Below are positions 1 to 8,408 of a stretch of 64,000 bases of DNA, in pieces; position 1 is the first letter of the stretch; each line of letters begins with the position of its first letter. The notes beneath the pieces were generated by a model that saw only the letters and a program-made list of their open reading frames with translations, searched no databases and was not told the DNA's origin. Source of the DNA: Paraburkholderia sp. GTDB taxonomy: Bacteria; Pseudomonadota; Gammaproteobacteria; Burkholderiales; Burkholderiaceae. Location: positions 1 to 64,000 of the forward strand of contig SCRN01000028.1 in the NCBI GenBank assembly GCA_004322045.1. Direction: 5' to 3'. A program made the position numbers and the translations under genes.

Positions 1-448
1 CGTCGTCAGTCATCCCGAAGACTCTCACCGATAAACGGCCCGCTGCGCTTGCGACGCGGTCGCAATAAAGATCGAGCGTCGCTTCGTCGGGCGCGCAGAT
101 ATCCTCCGCGGCGTCCATCGCCATGCCGTCGATCATCGCGTGGAAGTCCTCGCGACGCAGGCCGAACGCGCGAATCTGGCGCGCTAGCGCCGCCAACGCG
201 GGGCGGGGCTCGCCGTCGTAGCACGCGTCGATATCGGCGCGCCAACGTGCGAGTCCGGCGCTGCGTTCCGCGCGTGGCGCGTTGCTGTCGGCGATATCGT
301 CGACAGCGCGGCAAAACGCGTAGATCTGAAACATCGCATCGCGCTGCGCGGCGGGCAAGATGCGCATCGCGAGGTAGAACGAGCTGCTCGACGTGACGGC
401 TGCAGCGTCGGTTGCTGGTTCGTCCGCGACGAGATTTGAAACGGCCAA
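1..448 (-). CDS. hpnD: Presqualene diphosphate synthase HpnD, 5' part (runs off window)
   Basis: The first 149 codons of a trans-isoprenyl diphosphate synthase, cut by the window edge. HpnD condenses two farnesyl diphosphates to presqualene diphosphate on the hopanoid/squalene route. Translation from a TTG at 448 gives a start like LAVSNLVADEP, then SSSSFYLAMRILP, the aspartate-rich motif AVDDIADS, and REDFHAMIDGMAMDA, ending in YCDRVASAAGRLSVRVFGM. This pattern is characteristic of the HpnC/HpnD families, and the AMRILP and DGMAMDA forms favour HpnD. The TTG start is chosen because a GGAG lies about 8 bases upstream and no ATG or GTG fits. The second substrate-binding aspartate motif lies beyond the window. 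No upstream hpnC is present; the next gene on this strand is an unrelated GGDEF protein 250 bp away. Confidence 0.82.
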   Translation of the reverse strand, partial: MAVSNLVADEPATDAAAVTSSSSFYLAMRILPAAQRDAMFQIYAFCRAVDDIADSNAPRAERSAGLARWRADIDACYDGEPRPALAALARQIRAFGLRREDFHAMIDGMAMDAAEDICAPDEATLDLYCDRVASAAGRLSVRVFGMTDD

Positions 449-695
449 GGCGAACTCCGCTATGCGCCCCGCAGGGGGCGAATGAAAATCGATGCTGATT
501 TGCCGCACACGCCAAGGGCACTGCGCCCAGCGCCGGCAAAGAGGGCCGGAAACCGGCAAAAGTATACCAACGTTTCATTGAGCGGCCACAGACGCGAGCG
601 CGGCGGCCGATTCGTCGAGGCATATCGGTGCGTCAGATGGGCGCCCGCATAAGCGCGCGCTCGTTCGTTCGTCGAACGTGCGAACGCGCAGCGCA

Positions 696-1637
696 CTAGG
701 CGAGCGCGATCGAGCGATTGCGTCCCTGGCGCTTGGCGCTGTAAAGCGCGGCGTCGGCTTCGTTGATGAGCACTTCGTAGCTCGGCAGCCCCGGGCGCGC
801 CGCCGCACCGCCCACGCTCGCCGTGACCGGCACGCGCACGCCCTCGGCTTCGACCGGCGTATCGCAGATCGTCATGCGGACCTTTTCGGCGACGATCATC
901 GCATCGGCGAGCGGCGTGCAAGGCAGCAGCAGCGCGAATTCCTCGCCGCCGAATCGACCGAAGATGTCTTGCACTCGCACCGCATCGGCAACGCGTTGAG
1001 CCATCACGCGCAGCACCGTGTCGCCGACGGCGTGGCCGAAGCGATCGTTGATGTCCTTGAAATGGTCGAGGTCGAACAGCAGCACTGAGAGTTCGCCACC
1101 ATAACGCTGCCAGCGTAGAAACTCGTCGCGCAGGCGGCTCTCGAAGAAACGCCGGTTCGCGATGCCGGTCAAGCCATCGCGATTGGCGTATTCCTGCAGC
1201 TTTTCGACGGCCTCCTCCCGTTCGCGCTGGACCACGCTAACGTGAGTGACGTCGGAGATCGTCACGCATACGGCCACGACTTCGCGCCCGCGCGTGAGCG
1301 GCATGAACGTGCAGTCCTGCTGCATGAAGTCCACGCCGCCCGTGATCGGCCGGTCGTGGTCGAACTTGAACAGATATGGCCGTTGCTCCCACGAACTGAA
1401 CGCGAAGCTGCCGAGCTGAAACACGCTCTCGATCTTGCGCGACAGCCATACGCGCGGCAATTCGGGAAACGTGTCGAAAATGGATTTGCCCACGACCGTG
1501 TCGGCAGGCTGGCCGCTGTGATCCTGCATGAACCGGTTCCACATCAGCACCTTCATGTCGCGGTCGAGCACGAAGATGCCAAAACCAACGCGTTCGATCA
1601 CCAGGTCGCTGAGAGATTGCTCTATCGCATCGGTCAT
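696..1637 (-). CDS. PAS-GGDEF diguanylate cyclase
   Basis: A 313-residue cytoplasmic protein with no membrane segment. Residues about 10-135 form a PAS-like sensor domain (FGIFVLDRDMKVLMWN). Residues about 150-310 form a GGDEF domain that would make cyclic di-GMP from two GTP. The signature GGEEF is intact at 230-234, and an RVQD at 221-224 sits exactly five residues before it, so the product-inhibition I-site is present. DGLTGIANRRFF marks the domain start. It is the last gene of a three-gene operon, with its ATG overlapping the stop of the CheC-like gene by four bases. An input of phosphorelay or chemotaxis type feeding c-di-GMP output is therefore likely (inference). Catalytic activity is well supported; the signal is unknown. 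Confidence 0.92.
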   Translation of the reverse strand: MTDAIEQSLSDLVIERVGFGIFVLDRDMKVLMWNRFMQDHSGQPADTVVGKSIFDTFPELPRVWLSRKIESVFQLGSFAFSSWEQRPYLFKFDHDRPITGGVDFMQQDCTFMPLTRGREVVAVCVTISDVTHVSVVQREREEAVEKLQEYANRDGLTGIANRRFFESRLRDEFLRWQRYGGELSVLLFDLDHFKDINDRFGHAVGDTVLRVMAQRVADAVRVQDIFGRFGGEEFALLLPCTPLADAMIVAEKVRMTICDTPVEAEGVRVPVTASVGGAAARPGLPSYEVLINEADAALYSAKRQGRNRSIALA

Positions 1638-2257
1638 AGGCTGGACAAGAGTGAGTCGAGCGCCTCATTCATCCGACGAATAGAATCCTCGGCCATCAAC
1701 ATGACGAGGTGCGCACGGAACGTCTGGTCTTCGAGCGCGAAGTTCACCTCGAGCAGCAACGCCGTCTTCCACGCGAGCACGTCCGATTGAAAGACATCGT
1801 CGAGCGAGATTTTTTCGCCGAGCAAACCGGGCGCCGAAAAAATCGGCGTGCGGTCAAGCTGATTGAGGATGCACGAGACGCACGCCCCCGTCAGCACGTT
1901 CGCCACGTCGAACATCAGCTCGGTTTGGCTCACCGAATCGTAGGCGGAATTGACGTACGGATCGTTCACGAGCGCGCACAGCTGGCCGACGCCGCTGCTG
2001 CGGCAGATGACGAGCGCCTCGCCCTTGAGGTCGGAGCGAAACCCTTGCCGCACGGCCGTGACGCTCTCCTCGATGCCGGTCATGTCTCGCAGCGTCCGGG
2101 CGGCGTCTTCGGCGCGCACGACGACGACACGAGGCACCGACAACTCGATGAAAGTGTCTAGCAGACGCGCGAGACGCGTCGCCGCCTGTCCCATCGCCAA
2201 GTTGGCGATTTCCTGCAAGGCGTCGCGCTGCTCTTCGGTGAACACGTTCTCACGCAT
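1634..2257 (-). CDS. CheC-family phosphatase-like protein
   Basis: A 207-residue protein with the two helical phosphatase motifs of CheC. The first box has D12-x3-E16-x2-N19 followed by x22-P, exactly the family pattern. The second (TELMFDVANVLTGACVS) keeps the spacing and the final proline but has D where the catalytic E is expected. CheC, CheX and FliY proteins dephosphorylate CheY-P. Here the partner is almost certainly the single-domain receiver encoded just upstream, whose stop overlaps this gene's start by eight bases. The downstream neighbour is a GGDEF protein. The substituted second box suggests that one active site has weakened. No flagellar or chemotaxis genes are nearby, so the phosphatase probably serves this small local circuit. 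Confidence 0.85.
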   Translation of the reverse strand: MRENVFTEEQRDALQEIANLAMGQAATRLARLLDTFIELSVPRVVVVRAEDAARTLRDMTGIEESVTAVRQGFRSDLKGEALVICRSSGVGQLCALVNDPYVNSAYDSVSQTELMFDVANVLTGACVSCILNQLDRTPIFSAPGLLGEKISLDDVFQSDVLAWKTALLLEVNFALEDQTFRAHLVMLMAEDSIRRMNEALDSLLSSL

Positions 2258-2618
2258 ACAACCCGTACTCCTTGAGGATGGGCAATATCGCCTCGGGCGT
2301 CACGGGCTTGGCGACGAAGGCGGCCGCACCCAGTGCGCGCACGCGTTCCTGAGCGAGCGGCTGCACGTCGGCGGATACGACGATCACGAACGTATTCAGG
2401 TCTTCGTGCTGCAATGCTTCGAGGACTTGATAGCCGGTCATGTCCGGCATCGTCAGGTCCAAAAACATGACCGAGGCCTTTCCCGCGCGATAAAGCGCGA
2501 GAGCCTCGCGTCCGTTCGATGCGTATGCGATGTCGACGTCCCAGTCGGCCGGCAAAGCTTTGGTCAGGACCTTACGGGCAAGCAGGGAATCATCGGCGAT
2601 CACAATCGGCAAAGGCAT
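2250..2618 (-). CDS. Single-domain CheY-like response regulator
   Basis: A 122-residue receiver domain with no output domain. The acidic pair D9-D10, phospho-acceptor D54 (MFLDLTMPD), switch residue S82 (VVSAD) and K104 (VAKP) are all present, so it should be phosphorylated normally. It is the first gene of the receiver-CheC-GGDEF operon and overlaps the CheC-like gene by eight bases, implying translational coupling. A likely role is a phosphorylated messenger whose lifetime is set by the CheC-like protein and which controls the diguanylate cyclase (inference from gene order). The cognate kinase is not obvious. The hybrid kinase transcribed divergently 460 bp away carries its own receiver but is a candidate. 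Confidence 0.9.
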   Translation of the reverse strand: MPLPIVIADDSLLARKVLTKALPADWDVDIAYASNGREALALYRAGKASVMFLDLTMPDMTGYQVLEALQHEDLNTFVIVVSADVQPLAQERVRALGAAAFVAKPVTPEAILPILKEYGLYA

Positions 2619-3077
2619 GGCAAGCGTGGCGAAAACGAAAACGGTCTATATCGCCTTAACGGCGGCTCGGCACCCTTCTTTAGCGGGAAACGGAGCGTGT
2701 CGACGGGCGGGGGCGAAAACGCGGCGCGCGAGAGCGGCTAAAGCTGCGCTTCGGCGTGCGCCCGCTACAGTGAGCGCATCATTCATAAAATGAAGCGAAA
2801 TTCTCGGAGCAAACCGGCGGAAAATCAACTCTCCAATTTCGAAATCGATCAGCCAAGCCTATCCATTTCTGCAGTATGAAGAAATAAAACAGGCGCTTCT
2901 GACAGAATGTGCGGTAATTTTTCTTTTGTGTACGTTTGCGCTTCGGATTTCGTCGCTGTTTTAGGGCGAACGTTCGGACTTCGTCGTACATCGCGGGAGC
3001 GCGAAAAAGCTCGCGCGGGAATAAGTCGCTTATGATGATTGAAAGGTACCCGCCCGCCAATTGGACACGCCAAGAAC
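2619..3077. promoter_or_regulatory. Divergent intergenic region between receiver operon and hybrid kinase
   Basis: A 459-bp stretch with no convincing gene. From about 2780 to 3020 it is clearly AT-richer than its surroundings, as expected of two back-to-back promoters. A small perfect inverted repeat, TTCAT-AAA-ATGAA, lies at 2782-2794 and could be an operator. No specific factor can be named. Confidence 0.4.
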
Positions 3078-5342
3078 ATGACCCGACGACGGCTCGCTGA
3101 TTCGACGACGAACGCCCTGCCCGACGGTTGGCAAGACGGCTCGCCCGTGCCGGCCATGCCCGTGCCGGACTTCTCCGCCCGGCGCGTGACCTTGATCGTG
3201 CTGCTCGCCGCGGCGATCGTCTTGCCGTGCGTCTACGCCGCAGCCGTCGCTTACTCGGATTTCCGCGCCCGCGTTGCGTCGGCGACCGACGCGACGGTTA
3301 GAACAGTCCGCATCGCCGAAGAACACGCGCTGAAGGTATTCGATCTGAACGAAACACTCGATGCGCGCGTCGACGATCTCGTACGCGGGCTCGATAACGA
3401 GGCGATTCGTACGCGCGAAGCCGACATCCATAGCAAGCTGCAAAAGATCGGCGGCGGCTATCCTCAGGTGGCTTCGGTGTCGATCTTCGGCCCCGAAGGC
3501 GTTTTACTCGCCAACAGCCGCTACTATCCGGCGCCGCACGCCTCGATCGCCACACGCGACGACTTCGTCGGTATTCGCGGCGGACGCATTCTCGAGCATG
3601 TGTCCAAAGTCATGGTCTGGCATGCGGGCAGCGGCGACGCCGTGTTCAATACGGGCATCGCTCGGCGCGGCGCCGACGGCTCGTTCGCAGGGCTCGTCTC
3701 GGTTGCGCTGCGCCGGTCGTATTTCGAATCGTTTTACCGCGAACTGCTCGGCAACGAGCGCGGCGCCATGTCGATGACGCTTGCTCGCAGCGACGGTGCG
3801 GTGCTCGCCGCGTATCCGCCGCGCCCCGAATCGGCCGTGGTCGCTCCGCAATTGGCCGCGGCGCTCGCCGCCAACAATCACTCCGGGGTGTTGCGCGTTG
3901 CGGGCGAAGGCGGCAAGCGCGAGCCGCACGGCGGCCAAATTCTCGCTTATCGGCAGGTCGGGGCCTATCCCGTCTATGTGTCGTGCGCTTATAGCGAAGC
4001 GGCCATTTGGGCGGCCTGGTCCAACCGAGCCTTGATTTTGGCAACGTCCATCTTCGTGCCGTCGATCGTGCTCTGGTTCGTGCTTGCACTCTCGCTCAAG
4101 CGTCTCGCAGCCGAAAAGCAAGCATGGGAGCGTTGGCAAGCGGAAGCGTCGATGCGGCGCTCGATCGAATCGGCGTATCGGCAGTCGCGCAAAATGGAAG
4201 CGCTCGGCAATCTGGTCGGCACGGTCGCGCACGACTTCAACAATCTACTGACGATCGTCGCAACGAATGTCCAAATCGCGCGCCGGCGCGACGCCACAGG
4301 CCTCGACCGCGAGCTGAGCGCGATCGAGCGCGCGTTGAAAAGCGGGCAGTCGCTGACGCGCCAACTGCTCGGCGTCGCCCGCAAACAGCCGCTGCGCAAC
4401 GAAGTCATCGACCTATCGCGCTGGATGGCGGCTAGTTCCGAATTGCTGCGCACCTCGCTCGGCGCCAAGGCATCGCTCGTCGTCGACATCGGCCGCGACA
4501 TCTGGCCGATCGAAGTCGACAGCGCGGAGCTCGAGCTCGCCCTCATCAACGTCGCGGTCAACGCGCGCGATGCGATGCCCAATGGCGGCCGATTCACCGT
4601 GCGCGCCACCAACGTCAGGCTCGAACGTGAGGGCGGCTTCGCGCTCACGGGGGAGTTCGTCCAAATTTCGCTGGAAGACACGGGCGCGGGCATGACGCTC
4701 GATATTCTCGCTCATGCATTCGAGCCTCTCTTCACGACCAAGCCCAAGGGGATGGGCACAGGCCTCGGCCTGCCCCAGGTATTTGCATTTTGCGACCGCT
4801 CGGGCGGTCTGGCGACGATCGACAGTACCCCGAGCGTCGGCACGTCGGTGCGGCTTTATTTGCCGCGCGCCGTCAACGCGCCCACGGCAGCGGCTTCCGT
4901 CGCGCAACGAACGGCCTACGCCGAGCCACCCGGCGCCATGCATGTCCTGCTAGTCGAAGACAACGACGAAGTGGCCGCCGGCACCGAGGCGCTGTTGCGG
5001 ATGATGGGCCACCGCGTGACCTGCGCGTTCAATGCGGACGCCGCCTTGCGGCTCATCGGGGACAGCGAGACCAGGGCCGACGACCCGTTCGACGTGCTCA
5101 TCTCCGACATTCACATGCCCGGCGCCCACAACGGCATCGACCTCGCCGAAGCGGCACAAGCGCTGGCCGCGCCGATTCCCGTCATTCTCATTACCGGCTA
5201 CGCGCAGGAGCTAGAGCGTGCGAGGAATGTCAACGTGCGCGTGCTGTCCAAACCTTTTGATATCGCGTTGCTGGAATCGATGCTTCAGACCATTGCGCGC
5301 GAGCGCGAGCTTGGCGCCCATGCGCATGGCAAGACGACCTGA
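3078..5342 (+). CDS. Membrane-bound hybrid sensor histidine kinase
   Basis: With the ATG at 3078 the protein is 754 residues; an in-frame TTG at 3039 would add 13 residues but lacks a better ribosome site. Order of parts: transmembrane helix 37-58, a periplasmic sensor region to about 318 that looks like a double-Cache fold, transmembrane helix about 319-340, a HisKA domain with phospho-acceptor H385 (VAHDFNN), a HATPase with N-box (NVAVNARDAM), EDTGAGM and GTGLGL, and a C-terminal receiver with acceptor D677 (LISDIHMPG) and TGYA/SKPF switch residues. The AHDFNN-type H-box resembles kinases that control sigma-54 or quorum and nutrient pathways. Ligand unknown. It stands alone, divergent from the CheY-CheC-GGDEF operon, and no separate DNA-binding partner is adjacent. 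Confidence 0.9.
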   Translation: MTRRRLADSTTNALPDGWQDGSPVPAMPVPDFSARRVTLIVLLAAAIVLPCVYAAAVAYSDFRARVASATDATVRTVRIAEEHALKVFDLNETLDARVDDLVRGLDNEAIRTREADIHSKLQKIGGGYPQVASVSIFGPEGVLLANSRYYPAPHASIATRDDFVGIRGGRILEHVSKVMVWHAGSGDAVFNTGIARRGADGSFAGLVSVALRRSYFESFYRELLGNERGAMSMTLARSDGAVLAAYPPRPESAVVAPQLAAALAANNHSGVLRVAGEGGKREPHGGQILAYRQVGAYPVYVSCAYSEAAIWAAWSNRALILATSIFVPSIVLWFVLALSLKRLAAEKQAWERWQAEASMRRSIESAYRQSRKMEALGNLVGTVAHDFNNLLTIVATNVQIARRRDATGLDRELSAIERALKSGQSLTRQLLGVARKQPLRNEVIDLSRWMAASSELLRTSLGAKASLVVDIGRDIWPIEVDSAELELALINVAVNARDAMPNGGRFTVRATNVRLEREGGFALTGEFVQISLEDTGAGMTLDILAHAFEPLFTTKPKGMGTGLGLPQVFAFCDRSGGLATIDSTPSVGTSVRLYLPRAVNAPTAAASVAQRTAYAEPPGAMHVLLVEDNDEVAAGTEALLRMMGHRVTCAFNADAALRLIGDSETRADDPFDVLISDIHMPGAHNGIDLAEAAQALAAPIPVILITGYAQELERARNVNVRVLSKPFDIALLESMLQTIARERELGAHAHGKTT

Positions 5343-5396
5343 GGGGCGGCGCGAGTTTTGCGTATTCATTGGGCACTCAGCCTCGAGGAGGTCATC

Positions 5397-6152
5397 ATGC
5401 AACACACCGTTATCGCGTTTTTCGATACCTATCCCCAGGCCGAAGCCGCTCGCGATGCGCTCGTTGCGGCCGGCATCGCGCATGACGATGTGATGCTCAA
5501 GGCCAGATGCGAGCCGACTTATGCAAGCGATGCGACGTCGGCCGTCGATACCGGGCCTACCGAAAACGAGGGTTTGCTCGCCAGCATCGAGCGCTTTTTC
5601 GAATCGCTGTTCATCACCGCGCCGCCTGAGCACAAGAGCGCGCAGTACGCCGAGGCAGTTCGGCGCGGCGCCGTGATGGTCTGCGTCGACGCGTCGACCG
5701 ATGCGCTCGCGCAGCGCTCCCGTGCAACGCTCGAAGCCATGGGGCCGCTCGACATAGAGGAACGCGCCGCGACCTGGCACGCTCCGGCCGACGACGCCAC
5801 ACGCTCGCATTCTCCGCTCGAAGAACTCGGCTTGCGCCCCAGCGTGCCCGCTGCGGCAACGCGTCCGAGCGCCGTTCAAAGCTATCCGCGAACGGCGGCA
5901 AGCGAGCCCACTGCCGGCTCCGTGCCGGCAGCAGGCACTGCGCAACAGCCGGCCACCGAAGCAAGCGCGACTGCTGTCGCCGCCGGCTCCGCTCCGGGCA
6001 TGGGCGCGGTGTTCGCATCAGGGCGAGGCGAACCGCCGGTGCCGCCTGTCGCGCCCGAGGCGTCGACACCGCGGCCTCCCGCCGTCCCCGACGAATACTT
6101 GCAGGACGCCGAAAGCTACCGCGGCGGCGAGTCCAAGCCTGACGGAACGTAA
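5397..6152 (+). CDS. General-stress-type protein with YflT-like N-terminal domain
   Basis: A 251-residue protein; the start is placed at the ATG at 5397, which follows a strong GAGGAG, rather than at earlier in-frame codons. The first 75 or so residues (TVIAFFDTYPQAEAARDALVAAGI) look like the ferredoxin-like domain found in heat- or stress-induced small proteins (YflT/17M family). The remainder is low-complexity, rich in Ala, Pro, Thr and Ser, and ends in a hydrophilic tail (DEYLQDAESYRGG). No signal peptide or membrane helix. Function is unknown; proteins of this type in Burkholderia often sit beside sensor kinases. It lies 54 bp after the hybrid kinase and may be cotranscribed with it. Confidence 0.7.
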   Translation: MQHTVIAFFDTYPQAEAARDALVAAGIAHDDVMLKARCEPTYASDATSAVDTGPTENEGLLASIERFFESLFITAPPEHKSAQYAEAVRRGAVMVCVDASTDALAQRSRATLEAMGPLDIEERAATWHAPADDATRSHSPLEELGLRPSVPAAATRPSAVQSYPRTAASEPTAGSVPAAGTAQQPATEASATAVAAGSAPGMGAVFASGRGEPPVPPVAPEASTPRPPAVPDEYLQDAESYRGGESKPDGT

Positions 6153-6156
6153 GCGG

Positions 6157-6714
6157 TTACTTCGGCGAAGCGTGACGCTTCACCCACGCTTCGAAGCGCT
6201 GCACGAACGTCGTCAGGAACTTGCGCGTGTCCTCGCTGGCAATACCGCCATTGGCATCGAAGAACGAATCGGAGTGCTTGAGGAAGATCTCGGGCTGGCC
6301 GAGCGTGGGGACATCGAGATAGGCGAGGACGTTGCGCAGATGCTGCTGCGACAGCGCCGTGCCGGTCGCGCCTACGGAAATTCCGCAAACCGCGGCCGGC
6401 TTATCCTTCCATGAGTTGGTCCCCCACGGGCGCGAACCCCAATCGAGCGCGTTCTTCAGCACGCCCGGCATCGAGCGATTGTATTCGGGCGTGACAAACA
6501 GCAACCCGTTCGCCGCTTCCACTCGCTTTTTCAGATCTTTCGCGACGTCTGGATAGTTGGCGTCGTAGTCTTGGCTATAGAGTGGCAACGAACCGATGTC
6601 GAGGAATGAGAACTCGAAGTCGCCGCTCGCCAGCTTGGTCAGCGCATGCGCGAGCTGCTTGTTGAACGATTCCCGCCGCAGACTGCCGACCACCACTTCG
6701 ATTTTGTAAGCCAT
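6157..6714 (-). CDS. chrR: NADPH-dependent FMN reductase (ChrR-like)
   Basis: A 185-residue flavodoxin-fold oxidoreductase. GSLRRESFN near the N-terminus is the FMN phosphate-binding loop, and TPEYNRSMPGVLKNALDW is the family signature that contacts the flavin ring. Such enzymes reduce quinones, azo dyes or chromate with NAD(P)H and are usually seen as protection against redox cycling. Length is normal for the family. It is convergent with the stress-type gene (four bases between stops) and appears monocistronic. The gene symbol is by similarity; the physiological substrate cannot be told from sequence. Confidence 0.88.
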   Translation of the reverse strand: MAYKIEVVVGSLRRESFNKQLAHALTKLASGDFEFSFLDIGSLPLYSQDYDANYPDVAKDLKKRVEAANGLLFVTPEYNRSMPGVLKNALDWGSRPWGTNSWKDKPAAVCGISVGATGTALSQQHLRNVLAYLDVPTLGQPEIFLKHSDSFFDANGGIASEDTRKFLTTFVQRFEAWVKRHASPK

Positions 6715-7197
6715 AGCGCTACTCCCACGATTGAGGACGAGAATGCCGAAGCCCGGAAGGTTCGGCCCGATTACCCATCATAGCTATCGATGCTTCACTT
6801 CGCTGGCCCGTTTTTCCGGCAACCCACTAAACGGGCCGCTGGCTGGGCCTCTCACCCCGCCTTTCCACAACCTTTTCCACAGAATCTGTGGATAAGTCGT
6901 CAATATCCCATCGCGCTTACGAATCGACACATCCATGACGGTTGCATGACTTCAGGGAAGGCTGAGGGACCGTGCGCGGAACATCTTTGCGTTTCATTGC
7001 ATCCGTTCGCTTGCCCCCCGCGTATTGAAGGCAGCAAGGGTCGTGCGTCGCGAAACGGCAAGGACGGTCAGGCAGGCAATCGAAAGATTCCAGCTTCCCG
7101 TCGCGTCCAGAGGACGCCGGCTCGAGCTATCGAGGCCTAGTTAGAGGCTGTCGCATTTCTCACTTAACTTCAATTCAATTCAAGTCAGGAGCAGCAA
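6715..7197. other. Intergenic region upstream of the bufferin operon
   Basis: About 480 bp with no supported gene. It holds a cluster of DnaA-box-like sequences at 6861-6895 (separate entry). The short open frame across it has no recognisable family or ribosome site and is judged spurious. The promoter for the bufferin operon should lie in the last 60 or so bases, where the sequence becomes AT-richer (CAATTCAATTCAAG) before a good AGGAG at about 7186. Confidence 0.5.
6861..6895. promoter_or_regulatory. DnaA-box cluster
   Basis: A perfect DnaA box, TTATCCACA, is present on the minus strand at 6887-6895. On the plus strand TTTTCCACA (6873-6881, one mismatch) and CTTTCCACA (6861-6869, two mismatches) lie close by. 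The first two together form the perfect inverted repeat TCCACAG-AAT-CTGTGGA. This is the only such cluster noticed in the window and it lies about 7 kb from the rep gene, not within the iteron array. Confidence 0.6.
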
Positions 7198-7443
7198 ATG
7201 AACAAGCAATGGATCGCCGCCGCCGCTTTCACCGCAGCCCTTGGTGCAACGCTTACGACGCCCGTCTTCGCGGCCGATATGGAAAAGTGCTATGGCATCG
7301 CGCATGCGGGCCAAAACGACTGCAAGGGCAACAGCCACTCGTGCGCCGGCCAAGCGACCAAGGATATGGACAAAGGCGAATTCAAGGCTGTCGCCAAGGG
7401 GACGTGCGGCCAACTCGGCGGCACCCTCCAGCCCGGGATGTAA
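7198..7443 (+). CDS. bufA1: Bufferin precursor peptide (DUF2282 family)
   Basis: An 81-residue precursor with a Sec signal peptide (basic NKQ, hydrophobic core to about residue 25, PVFA-AD cleavage). Its four cysteines (C31, C42, C49, C70) sit in the family pattern EKCYG...GQNDC...SHSCAG...GTC. DUF2282 peptides are now called bufferins: ribosomally made, exported peptides whose central cysteines are oxidised by a DUF692/MNIO enzyme, probably to thiooxazole-type groups that bind copper (established for related systems). It is the first gene of a four-gene cluster with all the expected partners. An AGGAG precedes the ATG by about 7 bases. Likely role: copper buffering in the periplasm. No metal-response operator was identified. 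Confidence 0.92.
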   Translation: MNKQWIAAAAFTAALGATLTTPVFAADMEKCYGIAHAGQNDCKGNSHSCAGQATKDMDKGEFKAVAKGTCGQLGGTLQPGM

Positions 7444-7541
7444 AGCAGCGTATGTCGGTGACGGCGCGCCTGTCGCACGCCGTCGCCGGTCCCTCGGCCG
7501 GCTTGCGCACGCGAGCGGCCGGCATCCTAGGAGCAAAAACG

Positions 7542-8408
7542 ATGAATACGCGAGCATTGAAGGGCGCAGGGCTCGGGTTGCGCGCGCCTCATGCCGCCGA
7601 CGTGCTCGCGCAACGTCCCCGCGTCGGCTGGTGGGAAGCGCATAGCGAAAACTATTTCGGCGGCGGCGAGCCCGTCGCGGCGCTTTCGCGCGTGCGGGAG
7701 CACTATCCGGTGAGCCTGCACGGAGTGGGGCTCGGGCTCGGAAGTCTAGAAGCGCCCGCGACGGGCCATCTGCAGCAATTGTGTGCGCTCGTCAGGCGCA
7801 TCGAACCTGCGCTCGTCTCCGAGCACCTCTCCTGGAATCGAGCCGGTGGGCGTTATTTCAACGACTTGCTGCCCGTGCCGCGCGTAGAAGGGGCAATCGA
7901 CGTTATCACCGAACACATCGACGCCGTCCAAAACGCCCTTGGCCGGCCGCTCCTCATCGAAAACGTGTCGGCCTACGTCGCTTTCGACGGCGAGCTGTGC
8001 ACGGAGGCCGATATGCTCGCGCAGCTCGTCGCACGCACCGGCTGCGGCGTCTTGCTCGATGTGAACAACCTGTACGTCAACGCGCTGAATCTTGGCATCG
8101 ATCCGCTCGAGGAATTGGCGAGATTGCCGAAGGATTGCGTCGGCGAAATTCACGTGGCCGGATTCGAGTGGTTGGACTCGATCGCGATCGACTCGCACGG
8201 GGCGCCCGTTTGCGACGCCGTGTGGTCGCTGCTGGACGCCGCGCTCGACCGATTCGGCCCGACACCGGTGCTGCTCGAGCGAGATAGCAACTTGCCGCCT
8301 TTGGCCGCCCTGCTCGAGGAGTACGGGGTATTGGAACAACGCGTGGCGGCGGCCAATACACGCCTGCGCTCAGCCCAAGGTGCGATGCACGAGGCGGCGC
8401 CATGTTGA
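7542..8408 (+). CDS. bufB1: MNIO (DUF692) bufferin-modifying oxidase
   Basis: A 288-residue TIM-barrel multinuclear non-heme iron oxidase. The ATG at 7542 is chosen over an earlier in-frame ATG (7452) because it follows AGGAG and begins at the conserved GAGLGLR. Iron-ligand regions of the family are all visible: WWEAHSENYF, SLHGVGLGLGS, VSEHLSWN, LLIENVSAY, LLDVNNLYVN, EIHVAGFE, DSHGAPV and LLERD. The enzyme is predicted to act on the cysteines of the upstream peptide in the cytoplasm before export. It overlaps the next gene by seven bases, showing tight coupling. Confidence in the family is high; the exact chemistry rests on related systems. Confidence 0.93.
   Translation: MNTRALKGAGLGLRAPHAADVLAQRPRVGWWEAHSENYFGGGEPVAALSRVREHYPVSLHGVGLGLGSLEAPATGHLQQLCALVRRIEPALVSEHLSWNRAGGRYFNDLLPVPRVEGAIDVITEHIDAVQNALGRPLLIENVSAYVAFDGELCTEADMLAQLVARTGCGVLLDVNNLYVNALNLGIDPLEELARLPKDCVGEIHVAGFEWLDSIAIDSHGAPVCDAVWSLLDAALDRFGPTPVLLERDSNLPPLAALLEEYGVLEQRVAAANTRLRSAQGAMHEAAPC

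Noticed and set aside
12-29. ATCCCGAAGACTCTCACC inside hpnD, resembling the iteron
   Set aside because: It encodes the conserved GRLSVRVFGM segment of HpnD and has mismatches at fixed positions; coding constraint explains it.
6790-7140. 116-codon frame upstream of the bufferin operon
   Set aside because: No family resemblance, no ribosome site, and it spans the DnaA-box cluster.
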